Source: JBDSZL01 sp039925145 (GTDB lineage: Bacteria > Acidobacteriota > Vicinamibacteria > Vicinamibacterales > SCN-69-37). From it: a stretch of DNA of 30,004 nucleotides. The translations under genes were made by a program, and so were the position numbers. The DNA lies in assembly GCA_039925145.1 (NCBI GenBank), contig JBDSZL010000043.1:1-30004 (forward strand), given 5' to 3'. Shown in pieces: positions 15,801 through 23,992 of the stretch. The notes below the pieces were generated by a model. That model was not told where the DNA came from. It ran no database searches and saw only the letters and a list, made by a program, of their open reading frames with translations. Numbering within the stretch: the first letter of the stretch is position 1; each line of letters opens with the position of its first letter.

Positions 15801-16388
15801 ATGACAAGGGTCCTGGGCCTGTTGTCCATCGTTCTGTTGTTGGCCGTTGGAGCAGCGCCGCAAACCTCGAGGACGGTCACTTTTCTCCCCGTGCCCGAAC
15901 TGGGTTACCGACTCGTACCCGATTTCTTTACTTACCCATCGCCGGTCCAGTACGGGGAAACGTCTGGAGTTGCGCTGAATTCGAAAGGCCACATCTTCCT
16001 GTTTCAGCGCGCGCACCCAATGCTGGCCGAGTTCGATGAACGTGGGAAATTCCTCCGGAGCATCGGCGATGGGCTGTTCGATCACCCACACGGCCTGCGC
16101 ATCGACGCCGAAGACAACATCTGGACGACTGACGATGGCAATCATGTCGTCCTCGAGTTGAGTCCATCGGGTCGTGTTCTCCTTGTTCTCGGGCGCAAGG
16201 ATTGGGGCGCCGAGGCAGATTGGCTCTTGAACAAGCCAGCTGACGTCGCGTTCGGCAAGGCCGGCGAAATCTATGTCGCGGACGGTTACGGCAACTCGCG
16301 CGTCGTCAAGTTCGACCCGCCGGTGGAAATCGTGGACCGCCTTCGAAAGCGAACACCCAACATCATGACGGCCGCCGAGACGATCTGA
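15801..16388 (+). CDS. Secreted NHL-type beta-propeller protein, 3'-truncated
   Basis: ATG 15801 is preceded by AAGGAG 9 nt upstream and gives 195 aa with a signal peptide (residues 1-22). Repeats typical of NHL six-bladed propellers (peptidyl-alpha-hydroxyglycine lyase-like) follow: SGVALNSKGHIFLFQRAHPM, DHPHGLRIDAEDNIWTTDDG and KPADVAFGKAGEIYVADGYG. Relatives are about 300-350 aa and continue after NSRVVKFD with further blades. Here the family match ends at about residue 172 and the next 23 residues are unrelated, before a TGA that overlaps the cytochrome gene by 26 bp. The likely cause is deletion or replacement of the 3' half, so the product is probably non-functional. Confidence 0.7.
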   Translation: MTRVLGLLSIVLLLAVGAAPQTSRTVTFLPVPELGYRLVPDFFTYPSPVQYGETSGVALNSKGHIFLFQRAHPMLAEFDERGKFLRSIGDGLFDHPHGLRIDAEDNIWTTDDGNHVVLELSPSGRVLLVLGRKDWGAEADWLLNKPADVAFGKAGEIYVADGYGNSRVVKFDPPVEIVDRLRKRTPNIMTAAETI

Positions 16389-18711
16389 GGCGCTCCCACA
16401 GCGCCTGGGCCTCGGGATCGGACGCGTTGCCTGCAAGCAGCCTTTTTGCGAGCGTGGTCGCCTCATCGATCTGACCCGCATCGGCGGCGTAGGTCGCCAG
16501 CGTCAGGAGCGTATCGCGATCGTACGGGAAGGCTGCGAGCGTCTTCGTCAGAAGGGTCATCGCCTCAGCGGGGCGGCCCGTGTCGTGAAGGGCGACGGCA
16601 TAGACGTACGCGAACCGAGGGGCCCTGGGATCGAGCCGCGTGGCGGCGGCCAGTTCGGCGAGGCCATCGTCGCCTCGGTTCTGGCGAACGAGAGCCAGCC
16701 CGAGTGCGTGATGCAGCGCGGCGGCGCGCGGGTTCAGCGCAATCGCTTCGCGCAAAGTCGTCGCTGCAGCCTGGTCGTCTCCTGAGCGACGCAGCGTGTC
16801 GGCAAGGTTGACGATTGCGGGCACGAAGGTGCGATCGATCGCGATCGCTTCACGGAACGCGGTCGCCGCGTCGGCCAGTCGCCCGCGCGCCGCGAGCGCG
16901 GTGCCCAGGCTTGACTGTGCTTCGGGACGATCCGCGTTGAACCGCAGCTCCGCCAGATACTCCTCGAAGGCCGCCCGAAAGGATCCTGACAGCCGGTCGT
17001 CGGGAAGATCGACGAGCGCCAGCGCCGCCTCGGTCCTGACTGTCCGGATCGGATCGGTGAGCAGGGCCGGCACGAGCTCCAACCGGAGGCTGACATCGGC
17101 CTGCGCCAGAATCTGCAGCGTCGCTCGTCGCACGAGCGGGCTCGGGTCGCGCAATGCGGGGCCAATGGACGATGGGTCAGCGGCCCAGCCCAGCCGCGCG
17201 AGCCGATCGGCCGCGCTTGCACGAGCGATGGCCGACTGCATCGGATCCCGTAGAACACCGACCAGTCCCGGGACCGCTGCGGGATCGCCTCGATCCGCCG
17301 TGGCGAACGTCTCTGCGAAGGACTGAAAGCCGCCTCCCGCACGCGGCGCCCTGGAGGCGAGCGATGCTGCCGCCCAAGCCGCGGTCTTGTTGGCGTGACA
17401 GGCCGCGGTGCAGGCGTTCGGCACGCCGAGGGTCACGGATCGATCGGGACGTGGGATACGGAAGCTATGATCGTGCCGCGCATCGATCTGCATGTAGACC
17501 TTCGTCGGCATGTGGCAGGACACGCACAGGGATCCCGGTGTCCCTGCCGCGTGGCGCGAGTGGACCGGCGCCTCAAAGGCGGCTCCCGCGTGGCACCGCG
17601 TGCAGATCGCGTTGTCCTTCATGCGGATCGCCGCGGTGTGGGGCTCATGGCAGTCGCTGCAGGTGACGCCTTTCGCGTACATCTTGCTCTGGAGAAACGA
17701 GCCGTACGTGTAGACCTCATCGAACTGCTGGCCGTCGGGGTGGTATAGCCCTGGCTCGAGCAGGCTGATTCGAAAACCATCGTCGAGTCGATCGCCGGCC
17801 TTGGCGTTGTCGGTGAGCTGCGACCGTCGCGCGTGGCACCGTGCGCACACTTCGATCTCGCGCTCCGACGTGAGAGGACGGCTGCGCACGGGAACACCGG
17901 TCGCGCCATCGAAGGTCCAAGTGATGTCGGATCGTTCGTTCAGGCGCACCGTCAGTCCGTTCGCCGCCTGCGTCGAGGGGCCGGTACTCGGCGCACGCGC
18001 CGCGGCGACATGAGCGGACCCGGGGCCATGACAGGCCTCGCACCCCACGCCCATCTCCGTCGACTGGGTTTGAAACTGGTGCGTGGCCGCGGAGTAGCCC
18101 TTGCGCACGTTGGTCGAATGGCAGTCCGCGCACATGAAGTTCCAGTTCTGCTGGAACCCTGTCCAATGCACGGGGTCGCCCGCCTTGGGGACCGGGGGCG
18201 GATACATCGGAAACCAGCGTTGTCCCCCGAGAGAGACAGGCCGCGTGTCCCAGGCCAGTCCGAGAGCCTGGAGCCGGCCGCCCGGCAGCGCGATCAGGTA
18301 CTGCTGCAACGGTGAAAGGCCAAAGGTATGGCCGACTTCGAACGTGGCGAGCCGGCCGTCGGGTCCGTCAGTCTGAAGCAGGAACTTGTCACTCTGACGG
18401 AAGAATCTGGACTTGATGCCGCCGTTGGTGACGACCCGATCGTCGAACCGGGCCAGCACGGTCTTCGGCGTGGCAAGCGCCATGGCCGCCGCATGCTGCG
18501 ATTCGCGCCAGCGGTCGCGCTGTTCGCGATGACATTCCGCGCACGCGCCGCTGCCGACGAACGCCGCTTGAACCGAGGCAGGCTGGGGGACGGGCGGCGG
18601 CCGCGTGTCATCGGAAGACATCCATCTGCGACCGAGCGCCGCTGCCAGCAGCACTGCGAGCACGGTGACCCCGCCCACCGCGGCGACCTTTGAAGACGGG
18701 CGACGTCGCAT
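16363..18711 (-). CDS. Multihaem cytochrome c with HEAT and TPR repeats
   Basis: A 782-aa protein, N-terminal membrane anchor or signal at about 9-28. Seven CxxCH haem sites occur at residues 57-61, 194-198, 224-228, 289-293, 351-355, 370-374 and 396-400. An eighth site is C-x3-C-H at 434-439 (CTAACH), one residue longer than usual. Residues about 470-575 look like HEAT repeats (DPSPLVRRATLQILAQA), and about 575-775 like TPR repeats (EAQSSLGTALAARGRLADAA). Haem sites near the N-terminus would transfer electrons in the periplasm; the helical repeats likely bind a partner. Located 65 bp after the sulfatase on the same strand, so probably co-transcribed. Electron partners are unknown. Confidence 0.9.
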   Translation of the reverse strand: MRRRPSSKVAAVGGVTVLAVLLAAALGRRWMSSDDTRPPPVPQPASVQAAFVGSGACAECHREQRDRWRESQHAAAMALATPKTVLARFDDRVVTNGGIKSRFFRQSDKFLLQTDGPDGRLATFEVGHTFGLSPLQQYLIALPGGRLQALGLAWDTRPVSLGGQRWFPMYPPPVPKAGDPVHWTGFQQNWNFMCADCHSTNVRKGYSAATHQFQTQSTEMGVGCEACHGPGSAHVAAARAPSTGPSTQAANGLTVRLNERSDITWTFDGATGVPVRSRPLTSEREIEVCARCHARRSQLTDNAKAGDRLDDGFRISLLEPGLYHPDGQQFDEVYTYGSFLQSKMYAKGVTCSDCHEPHTAAIRMKDNAICTRCHAGAAFEAPVHSRHAAGTPGSLCVSCHMPTKVYMQIDARHDHSFRIPRPDRSVTLGVPNACTAACHANKTAAWAAASLASRAPRAGGGFQSFAETFATADRGDPAAVPGLVGVLRDPMQSAIARASAADRLARLGWAADPSSIGPALRDPSPLVRRATLQILAQADVSLRLELVPALLTDPIRTVRTEAALALVDLPDDRLSGSFRAAFEEYLAELRFNADRPEAQSSLGTALAARGRLADAATAFREAIAIDRTFVPAIVNLADTLRRSGDDQAAATTLREAIALNPRAAALHHALGLALVRQNRGDDGLAELAAATRLDPRAPRFAYVYAVALHDTGRPAEAMTLLTKTLAAFPYDRDTLLTLATYAADAGQIDEATTLAKRLLAGNASDPEAQALWERLRSSRRPS

Positions 18712-18776
18712 AGGAACGGCGGCCTTTCAACGGCGCTACCGGATCTTCGCGTCCGGCAGGTTTGGCGTCGCCTGAA

Positions 18777-20675
18777 TCACTTCGCCAGATACTCGAGCCG
18801 GTTCGACACGGGGACGCCACCCGCGTTGACGTCCGCCTTGGTGATGTGGAACGCGTAACCCAGCGAGTCGCGCAGGTACACCACGGCGTTGAGCGCGATT
18901 AGCGACTCGACGGGCGACTGTGAGTTCTTCAATACGCGCATGAGCGTCGGCACCGGGTCGGCCGCGTGGACACGCCCGAGGAACTCCGCAGCGCGCACAC
19001 GCACCAGCGGCTCACGGTCGTTCAGCAGCGCCTTGGCTTCATCGGCCAGCGACTTGGCGAGGTCGCCGAATACCGCGCAGTCCGTCACGCCCCAGTACCG
19101 CTCCCAGCGGTCGGCCGACCGCATCGCCTCGATCAGGTGCGGCTTCGCCTCCTCGAACGGCAGCAGCGCAAAATCCGCCACGGTCACCAGTCTCACGATT
19201 TCCTCACGGTGTTCCCGGACGAACTTCTGAGTGTCCGCCAGCGCCGCCTCGATGAGGTAACTCTCCGGGAAGAAACTCGAGTCAGGCATCGATGACACGC
19301 GATCGGTGAGTGTGCGGCGCATCGACTTCAGCGTTCCGCCGAATCTCGGATCGCCCGCACGGTTGCGCAGCTCGTGTGGGTCGGCCTCGATGTCGTACAG
19401 CCCCTCGGCGGGCTTCGACTCGAAGAACTGGCGCTGCTCGGCGTTGAGCGTGCCGGCCGTGTACATCTCGCGCCACTGCTGATACCCGAGCTGCAGGTAG
19501 CGGTAGTTGTTCTGCAGGCCGTCGGGATAGTAGCCCTGGTAGAACCGTATGTACTTCCACTTGCCCTGGCGCAGCGATCGGACCATCTCGTACCGTTCAT
19601 CCATGCGGTCGGCGTACCCGAAGGTCTCGTCACGCTGGTTGAGCGCCCTGAGGGTGATGCCCTTGCCGAGGATCGGCCTGCCGTCCATGTGTGCAGGCAC
19701 GCCGATGCCCGCCAGGTGGAGCAGCGTGGGGCCGAAGTCGAGGAAGTTGACGAACCCGCCGACGCGTGAGCCGGGCGTCATCGCGGGGTCGAGCAGGTGC
19801 TGAAAGTGTTTCGGGGTGTAGACGACGAGCGGGATCTGGAGGCCTCGCTCCCAGACGTAGCCTTTCGACCCGGGCAATACGCCGCCGTTGTCGCCGAAGT
19901 AAAAGACGAACGTGTCGTCGATCAGGCCGTCCTTCTCGAGTTTGTCGACCACCCCACCGACGATGTTGTCGATCGTCGCGATCCGGTCGTGGTAGCGGGC
20001 GACGGTGTAGCGGAACAGGCTGGTGTCGGGGAGATACGGCCACACGCTCACCGATGCCGGGTCGGTCTTCGGGCGGTCGTCGAGCCACTGCGCTTCCGTA
20101 AACTGCAGCGAACTCTCGTGCGACTCCATGTGCGTTTCCATGTGGAAGAACGGCTGCGTCTGATCTTTGCGATTCCGCCACGACGCCGTTGGCGACGACT
20201 CGTTCCACGAATCCTTGACCGAGACGTCGACGTTGTAGTCGGTCTTGGAGTTGTTGGTCGCGTAGTACCCCGCGTCGCGGAGGTATTCGTGGAACAGGCG
20301 CCACCCGTCCGGCAGCGACGCGGGCTCGAGTGGTCGGTGGAACTGCGTACCGATCCGCGGGGCGGAGACGCCGGTCGCGAGCATGGTCCGGGCGACCGAG
20401 CAGACCGGGGCAACGGAGAACGCGTGGTTGAACACGAGACCATGCCCGGCGAGTTTCTCGATGTTCGGCGTCGCCGCGCCTGTGGGGTCGTAGAGACGCA
20501 GGTAAGAGGAAGAGTTGTCCTCGCTGAGGATGAACACGAAGTTCGGGCGCGTCTGCGCACTCGCGACGAAGTTCGGCGGCCGGGTTTGCGCCGACGGCGA
20601 GGACGCCGACCAGAAGGCCGCCGCGCCGATCGTGAACCCAGTCAGCGCGACGATGAAAGACCTGGGCCTGTTCAT
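18777..20675 (-). CDS. Sulfatase-family hydrolase with atypical CxVxR signature and HEAT-like C-terminus
   Basis: A 632-aa exported protein (signal peptide about 1-30). The alkaline-phosphatase-superfamily fold shows in NFVFILSEDN (45-54), VFYFGDNGGVLPGSKGYVWE and GLQIPLVVYTP. The formylglycine site reads C92-S-V-A-R96, so the third position is Val where the usual consensus has Pro or Ala. Cys92 and Arg96 are retained. The final about 130 residues (ECs such as LLNDREPLVRVRAAEFLGRV) form HEAT-like helices. Members cleave sulfate esters or sulfamates; activity here depends on whether the Val variant can be matured. The sequence SAQTRP-NFV occurs twice at 28-46. First gene of a probable two-gene unit with the cytochrome. 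Confidence 0.86.
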   Translation of the reverse strand: MNRPRSFIVALTGFTIGAAAFWSASSPSAQTRPPNFVASAQTRPNFVFILSEDNSSSYLRLYDPTGAATPNIEKLAGHGLVFNHAFSVAPVCSVARTMLATGVSAPRIGTQFHRPLEPASLPDGWRLFHEYLRDAGYYATNNSKTDYNVDVSVKDSWNESSPTASWRNRKDQTQPFFHMETHMESHESSLQFTEAQWLDDRPKTDPASVSVWPYLPDTSLFRYTVARYHDRIATIDNIVGGVVDKLEKDGLIDDTFVFYFGDNGGVLPGSKGYVWERGLQIPLVVYTPKHFQHLLDPAMTPGSRVGGFVNFLDFGPTLLHLAGIGVPAHMDGRPILGKGITLRALNQRDETFGYADRMDERYEMVRSLRQGKWKYIRFYQGYYPDGLQNNYRYLQLGYQQWREMYTAGTLNAEQRQFFESKPAEGLYDIEADPHELRNRAGDPRFGGTLKSMRRTLTDRVSSMPDSSFFPESYLIEAALADTQKFVREHREEIVRLVTVADFALLPFEEAKPHLIEAMRSADRWERYWGVTDCAVFGDLAKSLADEAKALLNDREPLVRVRAAEFLGRVHAADPVPTLMRVLKNSQSPVESLIALNAVVYLRDSLGYAFHITKADVNAGGVPVSNRLEYLAK

Positions 20676-20797
20676 TAACCTGTACCCTCGGCTCTTTTCG
20701 TGACCATCAGATTGGCGCTAGAATGGCCGCAAATGGGGCACAGCGCAAGCGCGTCTCGCGTGTCATCCTGGGCGTGGGCCTCCTGGCAGAGGGCAGT

Positions 20798-22180
20798 GTG
20801 AACCGACTGGCACTCGTGATGATGGCGGCGGTCCTGGCCGTTCCTGGCGGTGGTGTGCCGCAGGCGCAGACGACCCGCCTGAACATCATCCTCATTCAGG
20901 CCGACGATCTGGGGTACGGCGACCTCAGCGCGTTCGGCCAGACGAAGTTTCAGACACCCAACCTGGACCGGCTGGCGCGCGAAGGAATCAGGTTCACGAA
21001 CTATTACGCCGGCGACACGGTGTGCGCGCCGTCGCGCAGCAGCTTGATGACGGGCCAGCACACCGGGCACACGTGGATTCGCGGCAACGCGAAGCTGGCG
21101 CTGCGCCCCGAGGACCTCACGGTGGCGATGGCGCTGCACAACGCCGGCTACCGTACCGCGATGATCGGCAAGTGGGGACTCGGCAACCAAGGCACGACCG
21201 GCGAGCCCAACCAGAAAGGCTTTGAGTACTCGTTTGGCGTCCTCGATCAGACGCACGCGCACCGGCAATTCACCGATCACCTCTATCGCAACGGGCAACT
21301 GGTCAAGACCGACGTGGTCCAGGACTATTCGAACGATCTGTTCACGCAGGAGTCGCTGGCGTTTGTCGAGGCCGGCGATCCCCGCCCGTTGTTTCTCTAC
21401 TTGAACTACACCGTCCCGCACGCCGAACTGCGGGTGCCGGAGGATGCACTCCGGCCGTTCCTCGGCAGATTCCCCGAGAAGCCGTTCGTCAACGCCACGG
21501 CCGACGCGCAACTGACCGGCCCGGAGAATCCGTCGCTCGGGTATCGCTCGCAGCCGGCGCCGCACGCGGCCTTTGCCGCGATGATCACGCGCATGGATCG
21601 CGACATCGGCCGGATCGTTGATGCCGTGCACGCCCGCGGCCTGGACGGCCGGACCCTCATCATGTTTGTCAGCGACAACGGGCCGCACGTCGAAGGCGGG
21701 GCCGACCCGGCGTTCTTCGGCAGCTCGGGCGGATTGCGCGGCGTCAAGCGCGACCTGTACGAAGGCGGGATTCGCGTGCCGATGATCGCCAGATGGGTGG
21801 GCACGATTCCCGCCGGCCGCGTGAGCGATCATCCCGCCGCGCACTGGGACCTGTTCCCGACACTCACGGACATCGCCGGCATCAAGATGCCGGCTGGTCT
21901 TGACGGCCTGTCGATTCAGCGCGCGCTCAAGGGACAGCGTCAGCCCGCCCACGACTTCCTCTACTGGGAATTCCACGAGCGCGGATTCCAGCAGGCCGTC
22001 CGCATGGGCGACTGGAAGGCGGTCCGCCTCGCAAAAGACCAGCCTCTCGAGCTCTACAACTTGGCCGGCGACCCGCACGAAGAGCGCAACGTCGCGGCCG
22101 CTCAGCCCGCGGTCGTGGCAAAGATCGAGGCGTACCTGAAGACCGCGCGCACCGATTCGCCCAACTGGCCGATCAAGTAA
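20798..22180 (+). CDS. Secreted arylsulfatase, canonical CxPSR type
   Basis: I place the start at GTG 20798, which gives a compact signal peptide (VNRLALVMMAAVLAV...) and 460 aa; the ATG at 20723 is also in frame but adds 25 residues before the signal and leaves only 47 bp to the divergent gene. Metal-binding ADDLGYGD lies at 35-42. The formylglycine site is CAPSR (76-80), the standard motif for maturation by an FGE. FVSDNGPH and GGLRGVKRDLYEGGIRVPMI are the later metal/substrate elements. The enzyme should hydrolyse sulfate esters outside the cytoplasm. No FGE or anaerobic maturase gene is within the window. It is divergent from the other sulfatase, so a shared carbohydrate-sulfate role is plausible. 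Confidence 0.9.
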   Translation: MNRLALVMMAAVLAVPGGGVPQAQTTRLNIILIQADDLGYGDLSAFGQTKFQTPNLDRLAREGIRFTNYYAGDTVCAPSRSSLMTGQHTGHTWIRGNAKLALRPEDLTVAMALHNAGYRTAMIGKWGLGNQGTTGEPNQKGFEYSFGVLDQTHAHRQFTDHLYRNGQLVKTDVVQDYSNDLFTQESLAFVEAGDPRPLFLYLNYTVPHAELRVPEDALRPFLGRFPEKPFVNATADAQLTGPENPSLGYRSQPAPHAAFAAMITRMDRDIGRIVDAVHARGLDGRTLIMFVSDNGPHVEGGADPAFFGSSGGLRGVKRDLYEGGIRVPMIARWVGTIPAGRVSDHPAAHWDLFPTLTDIAGIKMPAGLDGLSIQRALKGQRQPAHDFLYWEFHERGFQQAVRMGDWKAVRLAKDQPLELYNLAGDPHEERNVAAAQPAVVAKIEAYLKTARTDSPNWPIK

Positions 22181-22325
22181 GGGCCCGGCCACGACTACGG
22201 CGCGACGGTTCAAAAATTCTAGACTGGCTGGGACGCAGGGATTCGTGGCCGAGACGCCGAGCGATCCGCGAGGCGGCGAGCGCCTGAAGACGTGCGTTCC
22301 AGTCAAATCGGAGCGCAGCGGAGAT

Positions 22326-22357
22326 TTGGCTGGGTGTGTGGGACGGAATTCGCAACT
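22326..22357 (+). repeat. Direct repeat, copy 1 (32 bp, exact match at 26519-26550)
   Basis: These 32 bases are identical to 26519-26550. In one plus frame both copies read WLGVWDGIRN and stay open for six more codons to a TGA (22375-22377 and 26568-26570), with diverged nucleotides but similar residues. That pattern suggests the tail of a decayed coding or structural sequence. The reverse strand has GCCA after a CCCACACACCC stretch, faintly tRNA-like. No intact gene can be reconstructed. Confidence 0.75.
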
Positions 22358-22441
22358 ACCTGATCACGGCGGCGTGAACACCGCTCCCCCATTCACGGTC
22401 TAGTCGCTTCGAGGTTTTCGGAGCGATGCTGCGATGCAGCC

Positions 22442-22469
22442 GTCCGAAGTTTGTATACAGACTTCGGAC
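22442..22469. repeat. Palindromic element B (GTATAC core)
   Basis: A 28-bp palindrome with arms GTCCGAAGT / ACTTCGGAC and TTGTATACAG in the centre; the most regular of the three copies. It lies 84 bp after direct repeat copy 1, in a gap between two convergent genes, where it could also fold into a stable hairpin and end transcription from both sides. Confidence 0.75.
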
Positions 22470-22538
22470 AAGGTCTCAGGCGATCATGACCCGCGGGCTC
22501 ATCACAGGCTGGGACCTCTGCCTCCCAAGGGCCCGGGC

Positions 22539-22958
22539 TCAGGCCTCGAGCGGTTGGTCCTCGAACGAGCTCCGAATCACTGAGAGCACGACGTAGCTCA
22601 GGAGCGCCACCGTCAGGCCACCGCTGACGACGATCGAAGGGCTGACCGGGAGAATCCACGCCAGAGTAAGCGTTGTGACGCCGAAGCTGGCGAAGTGCAC
22701 GCATTCAGGAAGTGCCTCGCGCCGTGCCGTCACTGCATCATGACGAACGCGCGCGCGCAGTGCCGCCCGCGACATGGGGGCCATCGTCGGAGGCGCCAGC
22801 GCCGACGCGAGGCGCACGTCGATGACCTGCTGGTTGCGCGCGAACTCCGCGCAGGTCGCGCAGATCGAGACGTGCGCTTCAATTGCGTGGCGCTCGTCGG
22901 GCGATGGTTCACGGTCGAGCCCGTCGAGGATCGATTCCTGAATCTCGTGACACTCCAT
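22539..22958 (-). CDS. Anti-sigma factor with zinc-binding motif
   Basis: A 139-aa protein. The N-terminus carries the zinc-associated anti-sigma motif H29-x3-C33-x2-C36 in EAHVSICATCAEF, with an earlier MECHE segment. Hydrophobic segments at about 88-107 and 109-128 place it in the inner membrane, N-terminus in the cytoplasm. Such proteins hold their cognate ECF factor inactive until a signal arrives. Its ATG lies 3 nt after the sigma stop, so expression is coupled. The signal is unknown. Confidence 0.88.
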   Translation of the reverse strand: MECHEIQESILDGLDREPSPDERHAIEAHVSICATCAEFARNQQVIDVRLASALAPPTMAPMSRAALRARVRHDAVTARREALPECVHFASFGVTTLTLAWILPVSPSIVVSGGLTVALLSYVVLSVIRSSFEDQPLEA

Positions 22959-22961
22959 CGT

Positions 22962-23465
22962 TCACTCCAACATCTCGCTCAGCGTCCGCCTCGCGCGGTG
23001 CAGATGGTTCTTGATCGTGCCTTCCGGCATGCCGAGCAGCGACGCGACCTCGGCGATGTTCCGATCCTCGAAGTAGAACAGCCTGAGAACCGTTCGCTGA
23101 ACCTCCGGCAATTTGTCGATCGCCCGGTGCAACGCGATGTTCTCCGCGCGTATGGACTCGACGCGCGGCTCGAGCGTCCTGATCTCAGCAGTCGACCGCC
23201 GATAGGTCTCGGCCCGCACGGCGTTCAAGCATGTGTTGCGCGCGATCGTATAGAGCCACGTCGAGAGCGCCGCACGGCCGTCGTACGAGGGCAGCGCACG
23301 CCATAGCTTGAGGAAGATGTCCTGCGTCACTTCCTGCGCCCGCCCTCGATCGCGGAGCATGGCGACGGCCATCCGGAACACTCTCTGCTCGTGGCTGTCG
23401 AGCAGCCGCTCCAGTGCCTCGTCATACCGGCGCCGCTGGAGCAGATCCTCGACATCCTCGGCCAT
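22962..23465 (-). CDS. ECF-family RNA polymerase sigma factor (intact)
   Basis: ATG 23465 gives 167 aa; the frame is open to a TTG at 23513 but the ATG is preferred. Region 2 spans about residues 22-90, with RAQEVTQDIFLKLWRAL and STWLYTIARNTCLNAV. Region 4 spans about 113-165, with LPEVQRTVLRLFYFEDRNI and VASLLGMPEGTIKNHLHRAR. Both DNA-binding regions are complete, in contrast to the broken sigma gene at 4626. It is divergent from the plus-strand membrane-protein/permease pair, and a candidate ECF-type promoter precedes that pair, so it may control it. Confidence 0.92.
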   Translation of the reverse strand: MAEDVEDLLQRRRYDEALERLLDSHEQRVFRMAVAMLRDRGRAQEVTQDIFLKLWRALPSYDGRAALSTWLYTIARNTCLNAVRAETYRRSTAEIRTLEPRVESIRAENIALHRAIDKLPEVQRTVLRLFYFEDRNIAEVASLLGMPEGTIKNHLHRARRTLSEMLE

Positions 23466-23525
23466 CCAACGATCTGATACCCCCGAGAGACCCGCCCGGT
23501 TGCACTGGATCAAAGAAAAGCCTGC

Positions 23526-23550
23526 TGCAACCAGCCGTCCGCCTCGCGTG
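23526..23550 (+). promoter_or_regulatory. Candidate ECF-type promoter
   Basis: TGCAAC (23526-23531), 15 bp, then CGTG (23547-23550). The AAC -35 and CGT -10 arrangement resembles ECF promoters such as the SigW type. A start site near 23556 would give a short leader before ATG 23565. It is in the 99-bp gap between the divergent sigma gene and the small membrane protein. Spacing is one base short of the usual 16, so treat as tentative. Confidence 0.35.
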
Positions 23551-23564
23551 TATAAACAGGCACC

Positions 23565-23987
23565 ATGGATTTTGGCTCAGGGTTCTTGTTCGTCGCCGCG
23601 ATCACCGTCCTGACCGCCTACGCGGCCTTTCAACAATACCTCCGGCACCAGCGGCGGGCGATGGTCCATCGCGAGCGGATGGCGGCGCTCGACAAGGGCG
23701 TCGAGCTGCCACCGCTCGAGCGGGAGATCCACCAGGGCCGATGGAACGTTCAGCGAATCCTGCTGTTTGCCGGCCTGGTCTGGTTTTCGCTCGGCGTCAG
23801 CATCTATCTCGCGCTGAACGCCCTCATCGGACAGACGTTCCATTTCAACTGGGGATTGGACCGTTTTGGCAATCCGATGTGGATCGCCGTCTCGGTGCGC
23901 GACGGCATGCAGTGGATTGGTCTCGGGTTCCTGGGCGTCGGCCTGTCGCACCTGATCGTCCGCGCGGTGAGCGGGCGGGAGCGCTAG
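23565..23987 (+). CDS. Small three-helix membrane protein, DUF6249-like
   Basis: A 140-aa protein with membrane segments at about 5-23, 65-88 and 112-133. A conserved-looking charged loop RMAALDKGVELPPLEREIHQ follows the first helix, resembling DUF6249-type proteins often found near ECF sigma factors. It begins with MDFGSG after a weak ribosome-binding site. The permease follows after 5 bp, so the two are co-transcribed. Function is unknown; it may take part in the envelope response controlled by the divergent sigma/anti-sigma pair. Confidence 0.75.
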   Translation: MDFGSGFLFVAAITVLTAYAAFQQYLRHQRRAMVHRERMAALDKGVELPPLEREIHQGRWNVQRILLFAGLVWFSLGVSIYLALNALIGQTFHFNWGLDRFGNPMWIAVSVRDGMQWIGLGFLGVGLSHLIVRAVSGRER

Positions 23988-23992
23988 CAAAC

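Larger units (their letters stand above)
22181..22538. other. Intergenic region between convergent genes carrying repeat elements
   Basis: A gap of about 358 bp between the arylsulfatase stop and the anti-sigma stop. It has no credible gene. It holds the 32-bp direct repeat (22326-22357) and the GTATAC palindrome (22442-22469). Both also occur in the same order and similar spacing in the convergent gap at 26515-26670. Confidence 0.7.

Noticed and set aside
20675..22306. 543-codon minus frame antisense to the arylsulfatase
   Set aside because: It is an antisense shadow of a clear sulfatase with an intact active-site motif. It has no recognisable domain.
22173..22355. Small minus frame over the direct repeat
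   Set aside because: It shares a peptide with the tail of the tannase frame only because both cross the 32-bp repeat. That is not evidence of coding.
22321..22377. tRNA 3' end or attachment site in the repeat
   Set aside because: The reverse strand shows a CCCACACACCC...GCCA end, but no T-loop TTCGAAT, anticodon arm or D arm can be found.
23414..23992. N-terminal extension of the permease frame to 1021 codons
   Set aside because: The extra part overlaps the DUF6249-like gene and the sigma start, and shows no domain. ATG 23993 gives the standard N-terminus.
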